A DNA stretch of 33,338 nt from Chitinophaga pinensis (GTDB taxonomy: Bacteria > Bacteroidota > Bacteroidia > Bacteroidales > GCA-2748055), in the NCBI GenBank assembly GCA_945863035.1, contig CAMAZH010000034.1, positions 1 through 33,338 of the forward strand. Reading direction: 5' to 3'. Shown here piece by piece: positions 17,713 to 26,696 of this stretch. Both the position numbers and the translations under genes were made by a program. A model generated the notes under the pieces. The model did no database searches. It saw only the letters and a program-made list of their open reading frames with translations, and was not told where the DNA came from. Each line of letters starts with the position of its first letter. The stretch's first letter is position 1.

Positions 17713-19108
17713 AGTAATTTACCAATGCATACCGGTTCATATTCAGCTTTTTCATGTGATCGGTAAGCCCGGGATAGAAATGGTAATAATTGTCTACAAC
17801 CCCCTTATTGGAATCATTATTCGACGGGTCGGCAGTAAGATCCAACGGATCGTTGTCCATATACCTGAACCAGTGCCACCCTACACAGTTGTTCATCTTA
17901 AGCAGTTCCATGCAAAAATTCTCGTAGTGTATCCCTCTGTCGTCCTGAGTTTTCACCCTCCAACCTGCACCTGAAATATTTGGCAATCCGGAGTCGTCTC
18001 CCTTGGTATAAAATTCCGTAATCAAAACAGGCCGGTCTGCCCATCCTCCCCAGGTAGCAAAATGCCCGGGATCCGGTTCCCAGTAACCATAATAATTGAT
18101 TGAAATAATATCCATATATTTTGCCGACGCGCTGATTATGCTTTTAATGTTTTTGGGACGTCCATGGAACCGACATCCCAGATACATGTGATTGGGATCG
18201 TGTTTTTGAAGAACCAGCGACACCGTTGAAAAATACTGTTCAGCCGCAATGCCCAGGAACTCCTTTCGTATGGAGTCATCAATCATTGAAGTGGTGATCC
18301 TGTTTTTCAGAAGCCAGTTTTCCGCAGCCTTTTTATTGGGATCATTTTTGTTGGGTACAGCAAGGTACTCATCCAATATAGATACCGAAAACGGCAACTC
18401 GTTATCTGAAAAATGTCCCAAAAGGTTGGGATCATCTTTTGAGGAGGCAATTGCTTCCCCCATTTTCATACAATAGCGTTTAAAAGCAGGATCAAAAACG
18501 GCAAATGAAATGCTGTCGTTTTTTGTTTTTATTCTTTCCCGCTGATACCCGGAGTAAAAGTTCCATATTTGCGTGTATGCCAAAGGAGGGGCCGTACTTT
18601 TGTTACTGTGTTGCAAAAGAGGTATGTCAGACCAGCATGCGGTACCGTTAAAATCCAGGTTGGCAATTTCCTCATGGGTGTTTTCCGCCCATTTTTCATC
18701 GGTAACAAATTGCTCCTTCAAAGCATTCATGTTTCTTGCCGACTTACCCGGCCGCACACCGTTCACAGCTGCGTTAATCCCTGCATAGCCCTCAGGATCA
18801 ATAACCCACCAGCGGTCTCCGATTTTGGAAACATAAAAAAACCCGGTTGCTAAAGTACGCAGTTCAGGATTACTCCCATACTTTGTGAAGCCTCCTTCAC
18901 TAACCGGGATGAACCCGGGAAGAATATCGATGGTTTTCCCGCTAAACGCCATCCATTCCGAGTAATGCACAACCCCCTTAACCTTACTCCATTTACTTGC
19001 ATAAACCGTTCTTTCCGAAATCTCCGATGTTCCTGTCTGCTGAGCAATTCCCGGAAAAGGAATCAGCAAAAGTAAAAGGATCAGGGTATTCAACTGGCGT
19101 TTCTTCAT
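17681..19108 (-). CDS. agarase-like glycoside hydrolase, clan GH-A fold (GH50-like)
   Basis: This 475-residue secreted enzyme has a signal peptide ending PGIAQ. The motif GDRWWVIDPEGYAGINAAVNGV (residues ~97-118) is typical of agarase-type enzymes, where a beta-rich segment leads into a TIM barrel. The likely acid/base is E237 in LGHFSDNELPF and the likely nucleophile E365 in RPVLITEFYTKG; both are at strand ends, as expected for clan GH-A. Other barrel motifs are YLGCRFHGRPKN, MDIISINYYGYW and VGWHWFRYMDNDP. These resemble GH50 and related agarases, but distant similarity cannot fix the substrate; galactans such as agar or porphyran are possibilities. No T9SS tail is seen. The start codon overlaps the beta-helix gene's stop in a 4-nt overlap, so translation is probably coupled. 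Confidence 0.8.
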   Translation of the reverse strand: MKKRQLNTLILLLLLIPFPGIAQQTGTSEISERTVYASKWSKVKGVVHYSEWMAFSGKTIDILPGFIPVSEGGFTKYGSNPELRTLATGFFYVSKIGDRWWVIDPEGYAGINAAVNGVRPGKSARNMNALKEQFVTDEKWAENTHEEIANLDFNGTACWSDIPLLQHSNKSTAPPLAYTQIWNFYSGYQRERIKTKNDSISFAVFDPAFKRYCMKMGEAIASSKDDPNLLGHFSDNELPFSVSILDEYLAVPNKNDPNKKAAENWLLKNRITTSMIDDSIRKEFLGIAAEQYFSTVSLVLQKHDPNHMYLGCRFHGRPKNIKSIISASAKYMDIISINYYGYWEPDPGHFATWGGWADRPVLITEFYTKGDDSGLPNISGAGWRVKTQDDRGIHYENFCMELLKMNNCVGWHWFRYMDNDPLDLTADPSNNDSNKGVVDNYYHFYPGLTDHMKKLNMNRYALVNYFEKKQNEIRK

Positions 19109-21462
19109 TGAATTGTAAAATTAGTTTGTCTGAAAGTATCATCATTGCACGTTACCCTGAGAATATACATACCCGTGGAACAACCAATTTCAATAGGAGA
19201 AATGTGAAATCCCATTTCACTGTTGTCCGGGAAAAACTCTTTATGCCAAATATGTTTCCCATCGATTGAATAGATATCTGCACGGGTTCTGCCCGGAGGG
19301 ACGCCTTTTAAAGTCGCCATAAGAATAGAACCTGCAGGGTTGGGGAAAACCACCAGGCGGGAGGGCGAAAAAGCGTTGATATCCGACAAAGGGCCGGTAT
19401 ACTCAAAGGCCCCACGATCGGGCAAGGAGTAAAAGGGAACGGGATTGCCGACCAAATCAAAACCGGCTGTACCTGTTATAGACTTTCCGGAGTTTATCTC
19501 AGGAGAATCCTTGCTTAAACGGTAAATCAGACAGGAATCGAATCTTGTTGTTATATCAGCTGCCCCCGCGAACAAGGGATCAGCGGAATGTTTATGCGGG
19601 TCGGTGGGCAGCCCGGTCACCGATGCTCCTGAAAAAGTATTGTAATCGAAGATGTTTCCTGTGCTGGCTCCGAGATCAACTGTTGCTCCCGTTCCCAGGG
19701 TATGGAAAATATTGTTGTAATAACGCGTGTTGGCTACATATCCTTCCCAGCTTTTATGCCAGATCAGTACCGGGTTGGCTATCTGGCTTCCGCTTATGAC
19801 CGTGTTGTTATAAACACTTAGGTTAGTAGCCATCCCTGATGCCCGGATAACGTGATCATGATTATCTTTCATGACATTATACCGGATGATGGTACCTTCA
19901 TTGAAGCCATTGCTTGACAGAGGTCCGCCCGTGATCAGGAGTGCCCCGAATTCGTTATCGTGCGAGTAGTTGTACTGAATTATGGTGTGCTTGGTGTTAT
20001 AATCGCTGTCGAACCCGCCGGCATCCGCATCACCCTCGTTATATTTCGTGAAACAGGCTTCGTTGTATTGCCACACGGCGCTGTCGGTGTTGAAGTTAAA
20101 GCTTGCATTTCCGGAGCCTTTAATGGCACAATGGGTGAAAAGGTTATATTCCATAATCGGTTTATTGGCAACCCTAACAATCAGACCATTGGCGCCTGTT
20201 CTTTCAAAAACATTGTTCCGAATGAGAATATTCTCGCTCGGCACCCAATTGGTGTTTGTGGTAAGGGTTCTGCCGCTCCATGATGACTTATTTGAACAGC
20301 CCGTCCTGTCAACATCGTGGATATAACAGCCTTCTATCACGAGGGAGTCAAACCAGGTAGGCTTATGCGAGCCCGCGATTTCCAGAAATATTCCCCCGTT
20401 GTTTTTTGATATCTCCCCTTCCATACTGCCGTTAACATCTGAAATCTCCAAATCCCGGAGAACAATGTGCCTCACAGCACCCTGATCTTCTGCCAGGATA
20501 TAAAGGGCTCTTCGGAAAGCGACCGATGAGCCCATATTCGTGAGATGGAGGTTTTGAAGTTCAATATATTGCTGATTGGTAAGTTGCACTGTATTTTCAA
20601 CCCTGCCCATTCCTGCAATAATGGGTTTTGCCCCTGTTCCATATTTTGTTACAACAATAGGTTGCCCTACCATACCGCTCCCTCCAAAAGAAAGTAAACC
20701 TTCCCATGTGCAGCCCGATTTGAACAGTATGGAGTCGCCGGGTTCGAAAACCATATCGCTCAATTTCCCGAGGCTTTTCCATGCTTCGTCCGGGGAAACA
20801 GCAGAATTCGAATCATCGCCCAAAACAGAATCGATATAATACGAACCCTTTCGATGAACTGCAACAGGACCAATTGTGAGTTCAAGGAATGGCCCGTTTC
20901 CGGACGCATTTTCTTTTGAATGCCATTTTGTATCCTTGGTTGAAACAGAGCCCGCCACATCTTTAAGAATGAAGGCGATTCGCTGTTTTCCGCTTTTCAA
21001 TGAAAGATTCACATAACGGGAAACATCCCAGGAATAATAACCTTCGCCCGCCTCAAGAACTTCCTCTCCGATAAATACTCCCGCAGGTCGCGTGTTCCCG
21101 GTCAGCGCTTCCTCAGACCAAGCTGTGTCGGTAGAATAAATCTGAACTTTTTTACTCTCGAGCACTTTGCCATAAAGCTTCAGGAGGGCTGAGGAATAGG
21201 TAGTATCGGGACTGCCAAGGTTAAACAACAAATACGTTTCTCGGGTAAACTCATTGGAAGCTATGCTTTTTCGGGTGATGAGGGTATCTTTGTCAAGAAC
21301 TCCGTAGATGTTGTCTGCTTTTAATCCCCCGGCAAAAATATAACAATCCTCATCGGGAAGAAGTTGAATCTGACTAAACCCTGGATTCATGCTTAGCATA
21401 AGAAAAAGTAATTGAACTACTATTCCTTTCGCTTGTAAAATGAAATTTTTGATGAGGCTCAT
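19105..21462 (-). CDS. secreted right-handed beta-helix protein with CBM96-like module, T9SS tail
   Basis: This 785-residue protein has a signal peptide (to residue ~30, NPGFSQ). A DNRLRE/CBM96-like module spans ~33-198 (DEDCYIFAGG, TYLLFNL, DTAWSEEALTGNTRP, GYYSWDVSRYV). A right-handed parallel beta-helix spans ~205-690, starting YYIDSVLGDDSNSA and containing many coil repeats such as NILIRNNVFERTGANGLIVR, IIQYNYSHDNEFGALLITGG and GTIIRYNVMKDN. A T9SS type A tail begins at LVVFPNPAGS (~703). Beta-helix enzymes of this layout include polysaccharide lyases and glycosidases; I cannot place it in a family or name its catalytic residues with confidence. Asp/Glu/His-rich turns at GDADAGGFDSDYNTKHT (~477-493) are candidates. 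It is the first gene of the three-gene operon, driven by the operator-promoter at 21541-21602. Confidence 0.87.
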   Translation of the reverse strand: MSLIKNFILQAKGIVVQLLFLMLSMNPGFSQIQLLPDEDCYIFAGGLKADNIYGVLDKDTLITRKSIASNEFTRETYLLFNLGSPDTTYSSALLKLYGKVLESKKVQIYSTDTAWSEEALTGNTRPAGVFIGEEVLEAGEGYYSWDVSRYVNLSLKSGKQRIAFILKDVAGSVSTKDTKWHSKENASGNGPFLELTIGPVAVHRKGSYYIDSVLGDDSNSAVSPDEAWKSLGKLSDMVFEPGDSILFKSGCTWEGLLSFGGSGMVGQPIVVTKYGTGAKPIIAGMGRVENTVQLTNQQYIELQNLHLTNMGSSVAFRRALYILAEDQGAVRHIVLRDLEISDVNGSMEGEISKNNGGIFLEIAGSHKPTWFDSLVIEGCYIHDVDRTGCSNKSSWSGRTLTTNTNWVPSENILIRNNVFERTGANGLIVRVANKPIMEYNLFTHCAIKGSGNASFNFNTDSAVWQYNEACFTKYNEGDADAGGFDSDYNTKHTIIQYNYSHDNEFGALLITGGPLSSNGFNEGTIIRYNVMKDNHDHVIRASGMATNLSVYNNTVISGSQIANPVLIWHKSWEGYVANTRYYNNIFHTLGTGATVDLGASTGNIFDYNTFSGASVTGLPTDPHKHSADPLFAGAADITTRFDSCLIYRLSKDSPEINSGKSITGTAGFDLVGNPVPFYSLPDRGAFEYTGPLSDINAFSPSRLVVFPNPAGSILMATLKGVPPGRTRADIYSIDGKHIWHKEFFPDNSEMGFHISPIEIGCSTGMYILRVTCNDDTFRQTNFTIQ

Positions 21463-21540
21463 TATTTGCTTTTTAATATTTCCCCGTTAGGATCAAAACA
21501 CCTTCCTTCGCAAGTTAAATTAATCTCTATAGCAAGAATT

Positions 21541-21602
21541 CAAAAATAATATCAATATCGCAAATCAAGGTTTCTCGATTGTCCACATTAGTTCGTGAAC
21601 CA
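21541..21602 (-). promoter_or_regulatory. candidate HTCS operator-promoter of the beta-helix operon
   Basis: On the minus strand the proximal half-site CAATCGAGAAACC (21581-21569) is followed by exactly 20 nt and then TATTTTTG (21548-21541), a perfect TAnnTTTG. A weak distal half-site lies 21 bp upstream (21602-21590, with the conserved AAC core). The stretch TGGACAAT-nn-AGAAACC is shared with the susC promoter at 15 of 17 positions. The predicted leader to the ATG at 21462 is about 75 nt. Confidence 0.7.
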
Positions 21603-21815
21603 TTCATACAATGGGAGCATCCTGATTAGAAGAGCTCAAAGAAAAACATATTTACCGGCAAATTACCTGAACACTGCGGATGTTTCAGCGACTGAATGAC
21701 ATCAACGCAACAGTGAGCCACGACTCATGTTATAAATCTGTTTATCTGCACCTTACCCCATATGCCATAGCCGTTGCATTTAATAAAATCAGCTTGAGCC
21801 GAAAAGGTTTTAGGG

Positions 21816-21877
21816 CAGTCTGACAACCTAAATGGACAATTTAGAAACCAGGTTGAATATAATAATGTATAAGTTTG
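21816..21877 (+). promoter_or_regulatory. candidate HTCS operator-promoter of susC
   Basis: Half-sites CAGTCTGACAACC (21816-21828) and CAATTTAGAAACC (21837-21849) lie 21 bp apart. The second is followed by exactly 20 nt and TAAGTTTG (21870-21877), a perfect -7 element. Conserved positions are shared with the three other copies. The promoter ends 44 nt before the ATG at 21922 and lies inside the longer frame that starts at 21832, so it also decides the susC start. Confidence 0.75.
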
Positions 21878-21921
21878 CTCATCATAGTTTTCCTCTGACA
21901 ATTAAACCCATTGTTACCATT

Positions 21922-24915
21922 ATGAAACCAAAACTACTCAATCTCCTGCTTCTCTTATTATTCTGGAATGGTGTAAACGCTCAAAACATACGCGTTTCAG
22001 GAAAGGTTTCCAGCAAGGATAACGGGCTACCTCTTCCGGGAGTCAACGTTGTTGTTTCAGGTTCCACCAGAGGCACGATCACCGACATTGATGGTATCTT
22101 TAATATTGACGTGAGCCTTGATGACATTCTCAGCTTTTCATCCATGGGATTTTCCACACAGAAAATTTCGATTAATGGCCAGACGCAAATCAATGTAGCT
22201 ATGTCGCCCGACGAAAAACTAATGGATGAAGTAATCGTAATTGGTTATGGGTCGAAAAGGAAAAGTGATATTATCGGGTCGGTTTCGACAATAAAACCCG
22301 ATGAATTGAAAGCAGCTCCTTCTTCCAACCTGCAGGGTTTGCTTACCGGGAAGGTTCCAGGAATGTATGTTTCAGTAAGTAGCGCCCGGCCAGGGGGCTC
22401 GTCAAATATTACAATAAGGGGATTAAACTCCCTGAAAGGAAGTACTGAACCATTATATATTGTGGACGGGATTCCGGTTACCTCTGTTAATGAGATTAAC
22501 ATTAACGATATTGAATCGATAAGCGCATTAAAAGATGCCTCCTCGCAGGCAATCTACGGTGCCCGGGCTTCGAATGGGGTTATTCTCATAACAACTAAGC
22601 GGGGAACCGACTCCAAAGGTAAAATAAACGTTTCCTACAGCGGATATATGAGCGTTCAGAATGTTAAACCGAATTTTGAATTGTTTTCGGGGGATGAATT
22701 CCTTCAACTTCGAAGGGAGGCCTTTAGGGGCGATTCGGCAAGCAGTTCGAATGGTTGGCTCGGGGATTATCCCGACGACAACTCTATGTTTACTCTGCTT
22801 GAACAGGAAAACATCGAAAAAGGGAGAGTGGTTGATTGGCTTGATCTGGCTTTTATCAAAAATGCGCCCCTCATTAAGCACGACTTTTCATTTTCAGGTG
22901 GGAATGAAAAGACAAAGTACTCTGCATCGCTAGGCTATTTCGATCAGGAAGGGGTAAGGTACAGCTCAGGTTACAAGCGTTATTCGGGTAAGTTACAGAT
23001 CGACCAGGAAATCTCGGAGTGGATCAATGTTGGCATGTCGTCTTATTACACCAGTTATGTTCAGGATCAGGAAAACAGTTCATGGACTGACTTCATGGTG
23101 TTTTCGCCCGTTGCGAAATTATATGATGAAAAGGGTAATTTGGAGCTGTATCCCTTAGGTGATGAGAAATCAGTGAATCCCCTGTGGTGGAACCGTACCC
23201 GGAAACTTCAGAATATTGCCAACAGAGGCATATACTCGGGCTATTTGGAAATAGCTCCGCCAGTTATTCCGGGATTAAAATACCGTATGAATCTGAGTTT
23301 TGATATCCGAAATAATGAAAACGATGATTTCCGGAGTCTGGCCGATCCCAGCAATTACCTTGGAAAAGGGCTTGCAGAGGTGGAGATTTCATCAACAAAA
23401 AACTATCTCATAGAAAACATAATCAGCTATGATAAAAAAATCGGGGAAAATCACAGGCTTGATTTTACTATGCTGCAGAGCGCATACGAAAGGAGTTGGA
23501 CAAACACCCGAAGCAGTGCCACCCAGCTGGGAAATGATTTCTTTGGCATAAACAGTTTAAATTCGGCAATCGAATCGCAAGTTAACAGGAGTGTTAACAG
23601 TCGTACCATGCTTTCCTATATGGCTCGGGCGAACTACATTTTAAAGGATCGCTACCTGCTTAATTTCACGATAAGGACTGATGGATCCTCTGTTTTTGGT
23701 GCCAATGACAAATGGGGAAATTTTCCTTCCGCCGCATTTGCATGGAATATCGACAAAGAATCATTCATGAGTTCGATAAACTGGATTAACGAGTCGAAAA
23801 TCCGCTTAAGTTGGGGGAAAATAGGAAATGAAGCAATATCGCCTTATGGCAGCCTTGCCACTGCCGAAAAGGTGTTTTATGTGAGCAACGGGAATCCCAT
23901 TGTCGGATATTTGCCCGGCAGCAGCCTTCCAAATCCAAATTTGAAATGGGAAACCACTACAACACTTAATGCCGGTTATGATTTCTCTCTTTTTTCCGGC
24001 CGGTTAAGCGGTGAGTTCGACCTTTACAAACGAAACACAACCGATTTGCTTGTTGACAGGAGCCTACCCTCCGGGTTGGGTTATACTTCGATGCCTGATA
24101 ACCTTGGTGAAATTGAAAACAAGGGCTTTGAACTGGCTCTGAACGGCTATCCTGTTTCGGGAGAGAACTTTTCATGGAGAGTGGGTGGCAATATCTCTGT
24201 AAATAAAAACAGGCTTGTTAAAGGTGTATTGCAGGATAGTGCCGGCGTTTACATTGATGATGTGTCAAATCGCTGGTTTATTGATCAACCTGTCCGTGTT
24301 TATTACGACTACCAATTTGACGGGATTTGGCAGATCGGCGATGATATTGCCAATTCACATATGCCACTGGCGCGCCCCGGGGATGTTAGGGTAGCCGACA
24401 CCGATAAAAACGACTCTATTACCTCAGCTGACAGGGTTATAATAAATAGGGAACCTAAATGGATTGCATCGGTTAATACTGCTATAACCTATAAAAACCT
24501 CAGATTATCGGCCGATTTATATATTGTTCAGGGAGTTACAAGAAGCTCTGAGTTTATGTCCGAATATAATTACGGAGGAAGCTTGCAAGGTGTATTGAAT
24601 GGTATTAAACGGGATTATTGGACGCCTGAGAATCCGTCGAACACAACCTTCAGACCCCATTCCTCAACATTGTCGGATTACCGTGGGTCGCTCGATTACA
24701 AAGACGCATCCTACATAAGGCTTTCAAATGTAACCCTGACCTATTCGCTTCCACAAAGATGGACCGAAAAAGCCCGGATGTCTTCCGTTAAATTTTATGT
24801 GCGTGGGGATAATCTGCTTACCATAACCGATTATTTGTCGTTAGGACCCGAAACAAACCCCGACGACTATCCTGAAACCGTGAATTACACTATAGGTCTC
24901 AATATTAATTTTTAG
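21922..24915 (+). CDS. SusC-family TonB-dependent outer-membrane transporter
   Basis: This 997-residue protein imports oligosaccharides across the outer membrane using TonB energy, in complex with the SusD-like lipoprotein encoded next to it. Visible parts are a signal peptide (KPKLLNLLLLLLFWNGVNAQ), a carboxypeptidase-regulatory-like domain (~23-95, GLPLPGVNVVVSGSTRGTIT), a TonB-box-like DEVIVIGYG (~102-110) and a plug domain (~128-228, with IRGLNSL and LYIVDGIPV). The SusC signature ALKDASSQAIYGARASNGVI and a 22-strand barrel region follow, ending NYTIGLNINF. Length is normal for the family. An upstream ATG at 21832 would add 30 residues before the signal peptide and lies upstream of the -7 element, so it is rejected. 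It is directly controlled by the operator at 21816-21849. Confidence 0.97.
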   Translation: MKPKLLNLLLLLLFWNGVNAQNIRVSGKVSSKDNGLPLPGVNVVVSGSTRGTITDIDGIFNIDVSLDDILSFSSMGFSTQKISINGQTQINVAMSPDEKLMDEVIVIGYGSKRKSDIIGSVSTIKPDELKAAPSSNLQGLLTGKVPGMYVSVSSARPGGSSNITIRGLNSLKGSTEPLYIVDGIPVTSVNEININDIESISALKDASSQAIYGARASNGVILITTKRGTDSKGKINVSYSGYMSVQNVKPNFELFSGDEFLQLRREAFRGDSASSSNGWLGDYPDDNSMFTLLEQENIEKGRVVDWLDLAFIKNAPLIKHDFSFSGGNEKTKYSASLGYFDQEGVRYSSGYKRYSGKLQIDQEISEWINVGMSSYYTSYVQDQENSSWTDFMVFSPVAKLYDEKGNLELYPLGDEKSVNPLWWNRTRKLQNIANRGIYSGYLEIAPPVIPGLKYRMNLSFDIRNNENDDFRSLADPSNYLGKGLAEVEISSTKNYLIENIISYDKKIGENHRLDFTMLQSAYERSWTNTRSSATQLGNDFFGINSLNSAIESQVNRSVNSRTMLSYMARANYILKDRYLLNFTIRTDGSSVFGANDKWGNFPSAAFAWNIDKESFMSSINWINESKIRLSWGKIGNEAISPYGSLATAEKVFYVSNGNPIVGYLPGSSLPNPNLKWETTTTLNAGYDFSLFSGRLSGEFDLYKRNTTDLLVDRSLPSGLGYTSMPDNLGEIENKGFELALNGYPVSGENFSWRVGGNISVNKNRLVKGVLQDSAGVYIDDVSNRWFIDQPVRVYYDYQFDGIWQIGDDIANSHMPLARPGDVRVADTDKNDSITSADRVIINREPKWIASVNTAITYKNLRLSADLYIVQGVTRSSEFMSEYNYGGSLQGVLNGIKRDYWTPENPSNTTFRPHSSTLSDYRGSLDYKDASYIRLSNVTLTYSLPQRWTEKARMSSVKFYVRGDNLLTITDYLSLGPETNPDDYPETVNYTIGLNINF

Positions 24916-25025
24916 CATCATATAACTCGAATGTCATGAAACCCGCATCTTTTTCAAAGCCAGCAGTTTTTAATTCCAAGTCGGATGCATCCGGATTCAA
25001 GCAAACATTTAAAACCAATTTGGTC

Positions 25026-26657
25026 ATGATACAGTTTACCCGAAAATACACGTTATTTCTTTTCTTATTGCTCCCCATGCTATGGGCATGCGAAAACTTT
25101 TTGGAAGAGGTCAATCCTGCTGAAATCACTACGGATTTCCTATACACAACAAAAGCTGGGCTACAGAATGCCGTGAATGGTTTGTATGCGTTGGAACGCA
25201 ACCAGGTTGATGATCAGGAAAGCACTTATTTTGCTCTTATCCAGGGCGATGGAGGGACAGACATCGACTTTATAAGGGCCGCTGTCTCATCCAACCTTGC
25301 ACGCTATCGGGAAGATGTGGATCTGACAACAGAAGCGGCAGTTAGGAGCTGGTGGAGAAAATGGTATACCATAATTGAACGAACCAACAGCATAATCATC
25401 AACGGAAACAAGGCGGAAATAACGGAAATCGAAAAAAAAGAAATATTACGTGAAGCCTATATTCATCGTGCAAATGCATATTTCTGGCTGCTACGCAAAT
25501 TCGACAATATATGGCTAAACCTGGAGGCCACCGATTACTCGAATCTTTCAGGCAGAACATACGTTGCTGCAAACCAGGAGGATGTTTACAAAGTAATAGT
25601 TTCCGACCTTGACTCGGCAATAAGTTATTACGGAACGAACTACAGCACCATTCCTGGCAAGTATGGCCTGGGTGCAGCATTGTTCCTGCGAATCGACGTT
25701 GCATTGTGGCAGAAAGACTACGTTACTGCCGGAACATTGTCTGAGAAATTGATTAAGGAGGGACCTTACACCTTGGTGGAACCTGCGGAAATATTCACAA
25801 AGGATGGCCGCAATTCCAGTAAAGAGACTATTTACGCTCTGCAATTGGATGAATTTGCACAGGGCGGGGCTATACCGACCACTTCAGGAAGCACCGGGCA
25901 TCGCCTTCCCTTGACTTTCACAACCCAATACCGTTCGGTGCCGGGAATGATTAAAGCCACAGAATTGGGTGGCTATGGATGGGCCCGAATTGCAGCCAAC
26001 GAATACCTGACAGGTCTGTACGACCCGACCTACGATAAAAGATACGATGCCTTCTGGCAACATTATTACCAATATAATGACCCGGCTTTCAATTATGCGG
26101 GAACTGGCTATCAACTGGGTGACACCCTTAAGCCCAATCAAAACAGTTCGCTCACAGGAATTAATTTTTACATTAACGCATCGGTCAGTTGCAAGAAATA
26201 CTGGGACTGGAATAAAGATCCGGATGTAAGGATTTCGTACAACAATATTATCGTTTACCGGTTTGCCGAAGTTTACCTCATGGCGGCAGAGGCCTTTCTA
26301 AAATCGGGAGACATGACAAAGGCCCGATACTACATTAACCTCCTGCGGTTTAACAGGATAAACGCCGGTGCTCCCAACAGACTGTGGGTTAATTTTACCG
26401 AAGACCGGTTACTTGAGGAATATGCGCGGGAAATGGCATTTGAGGGCCGTCGGTGGTTTACCCTGAAACGATTTGGCAAACTGGTCGAACAGGTTCGTTT
26501 GCACGGCGGACAGTCCTCCTTCAGGGGAATGCCATCGCCAGATCCAAATTATTTTATCGGGAGAAGTAATATCCAGGATTATCATCTCAGGTGGCCCATC
26601 CCTCAATCCGAAATTGATGCAATGGGAGGAACCTTTATGCAAAATGACGGGTATTAA
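25026..26657 (+). CDS. SusD-family glycan-binding outer-membrane lipoprotein
   Basis: This 543-residue surface lipoprotein caps the SusC pore and binds the oligosaccharide. The lipobox is LWAC, with lipidated Cys22 followed by ENFLEEVNP. The TPR-rich SusD core is recognisable from DFLYTTKAGLQNAVNGLYAL, the helix EILREAYIHRANAYFWLLRKF and IIVYRFAEVYLMAAEAFLKSGD. The C-terminal portion has the typical LLEEYAREMAFEGRRWFTLKRFGKL and ends with a WPIPQSEIDA motif. The frame could begin at an ATG at 24936, but that places 30 charged residues before the signal peptide; ATG at 25026 is preferred. It follows susC by 110 nt and is almost certainly cotranscribed. Confidence 0.96.
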   Translation: MIQFTRKYTLFLFLLLPMLWACENFLEEVNPAEITTDFLYTTKAGLQNAVNGLYALERNQVDDQESTYFALIQGDGGTDIDFIRAAVSSNLARYREDVDLTTEAAVRSWWRKWYTIIERTNSIIINGNKAEITEIEKKEILREAYIHRANAYFWLLRKFDNIWLNLEATDYSNLSGRTYVAANQEDVYKVIVSDLDSAISYYGTNYSTIPGKYGLGAALFLRIDVALWQKDYVTAGTLSEKLIKEGPYTLVEPAEIFTKDGRNSSKETIYALQLDEFAQGGAIPTTSGSTGHRLPLTFTTQYRSVPGMIKATELGGYGWARIAANEYLTGLYDPTYDKRYDAFWQHYYQYNDPAFNYAGTGYQLGDTLKPNQNSSLTGINFYINASVSCKKYWDWNKDPDVRISYNNIIVYRFAEVYLMAAEAFLKSGDMTKARYYINLLRFNRINAGAPNRLWVNFTEDRLLEEYAREMAFEGRRWFTLKRFGKLVEQVRLHGGQSSFRGMPSPDPNYFIGRSNIQDYHLRWPIPQSEIDAMGGTFMQNDGY

Positions 26658-26696
26658 AAAATTAAACAACGGAATAATCCCTGTGTAGCAATTTAT

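Larger units (their letters stand above)
21463..21921. other. divergent control region between the beta-helix operon and susC
   Basis: This 459-nt gap holds two operator-promoters, one for each direction, described separately. The middle (about 21603-21815) shows no gene, hairpin with T-run, or further copy of the operator that I could find. The two operators are more than 200 bp apart, so each strand has its own site rather than one shared one. Confidence 0.7.

Noticed and set aside
21832-21921. Extended N-terminus for SusC starting at ATG 21832
   Set aside because: It places 30 residues before a good signal peptide, and the -7 element at 21870-21877 lies inside the extension.
24936-25025. 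Extended N-terminus for SusD starting at ATG 24936
   Set aside because: It would put a charged 30-residue segment before the lipoprotein signal peptide; ATG at 25026 puts the lipobox Cys at position 22.
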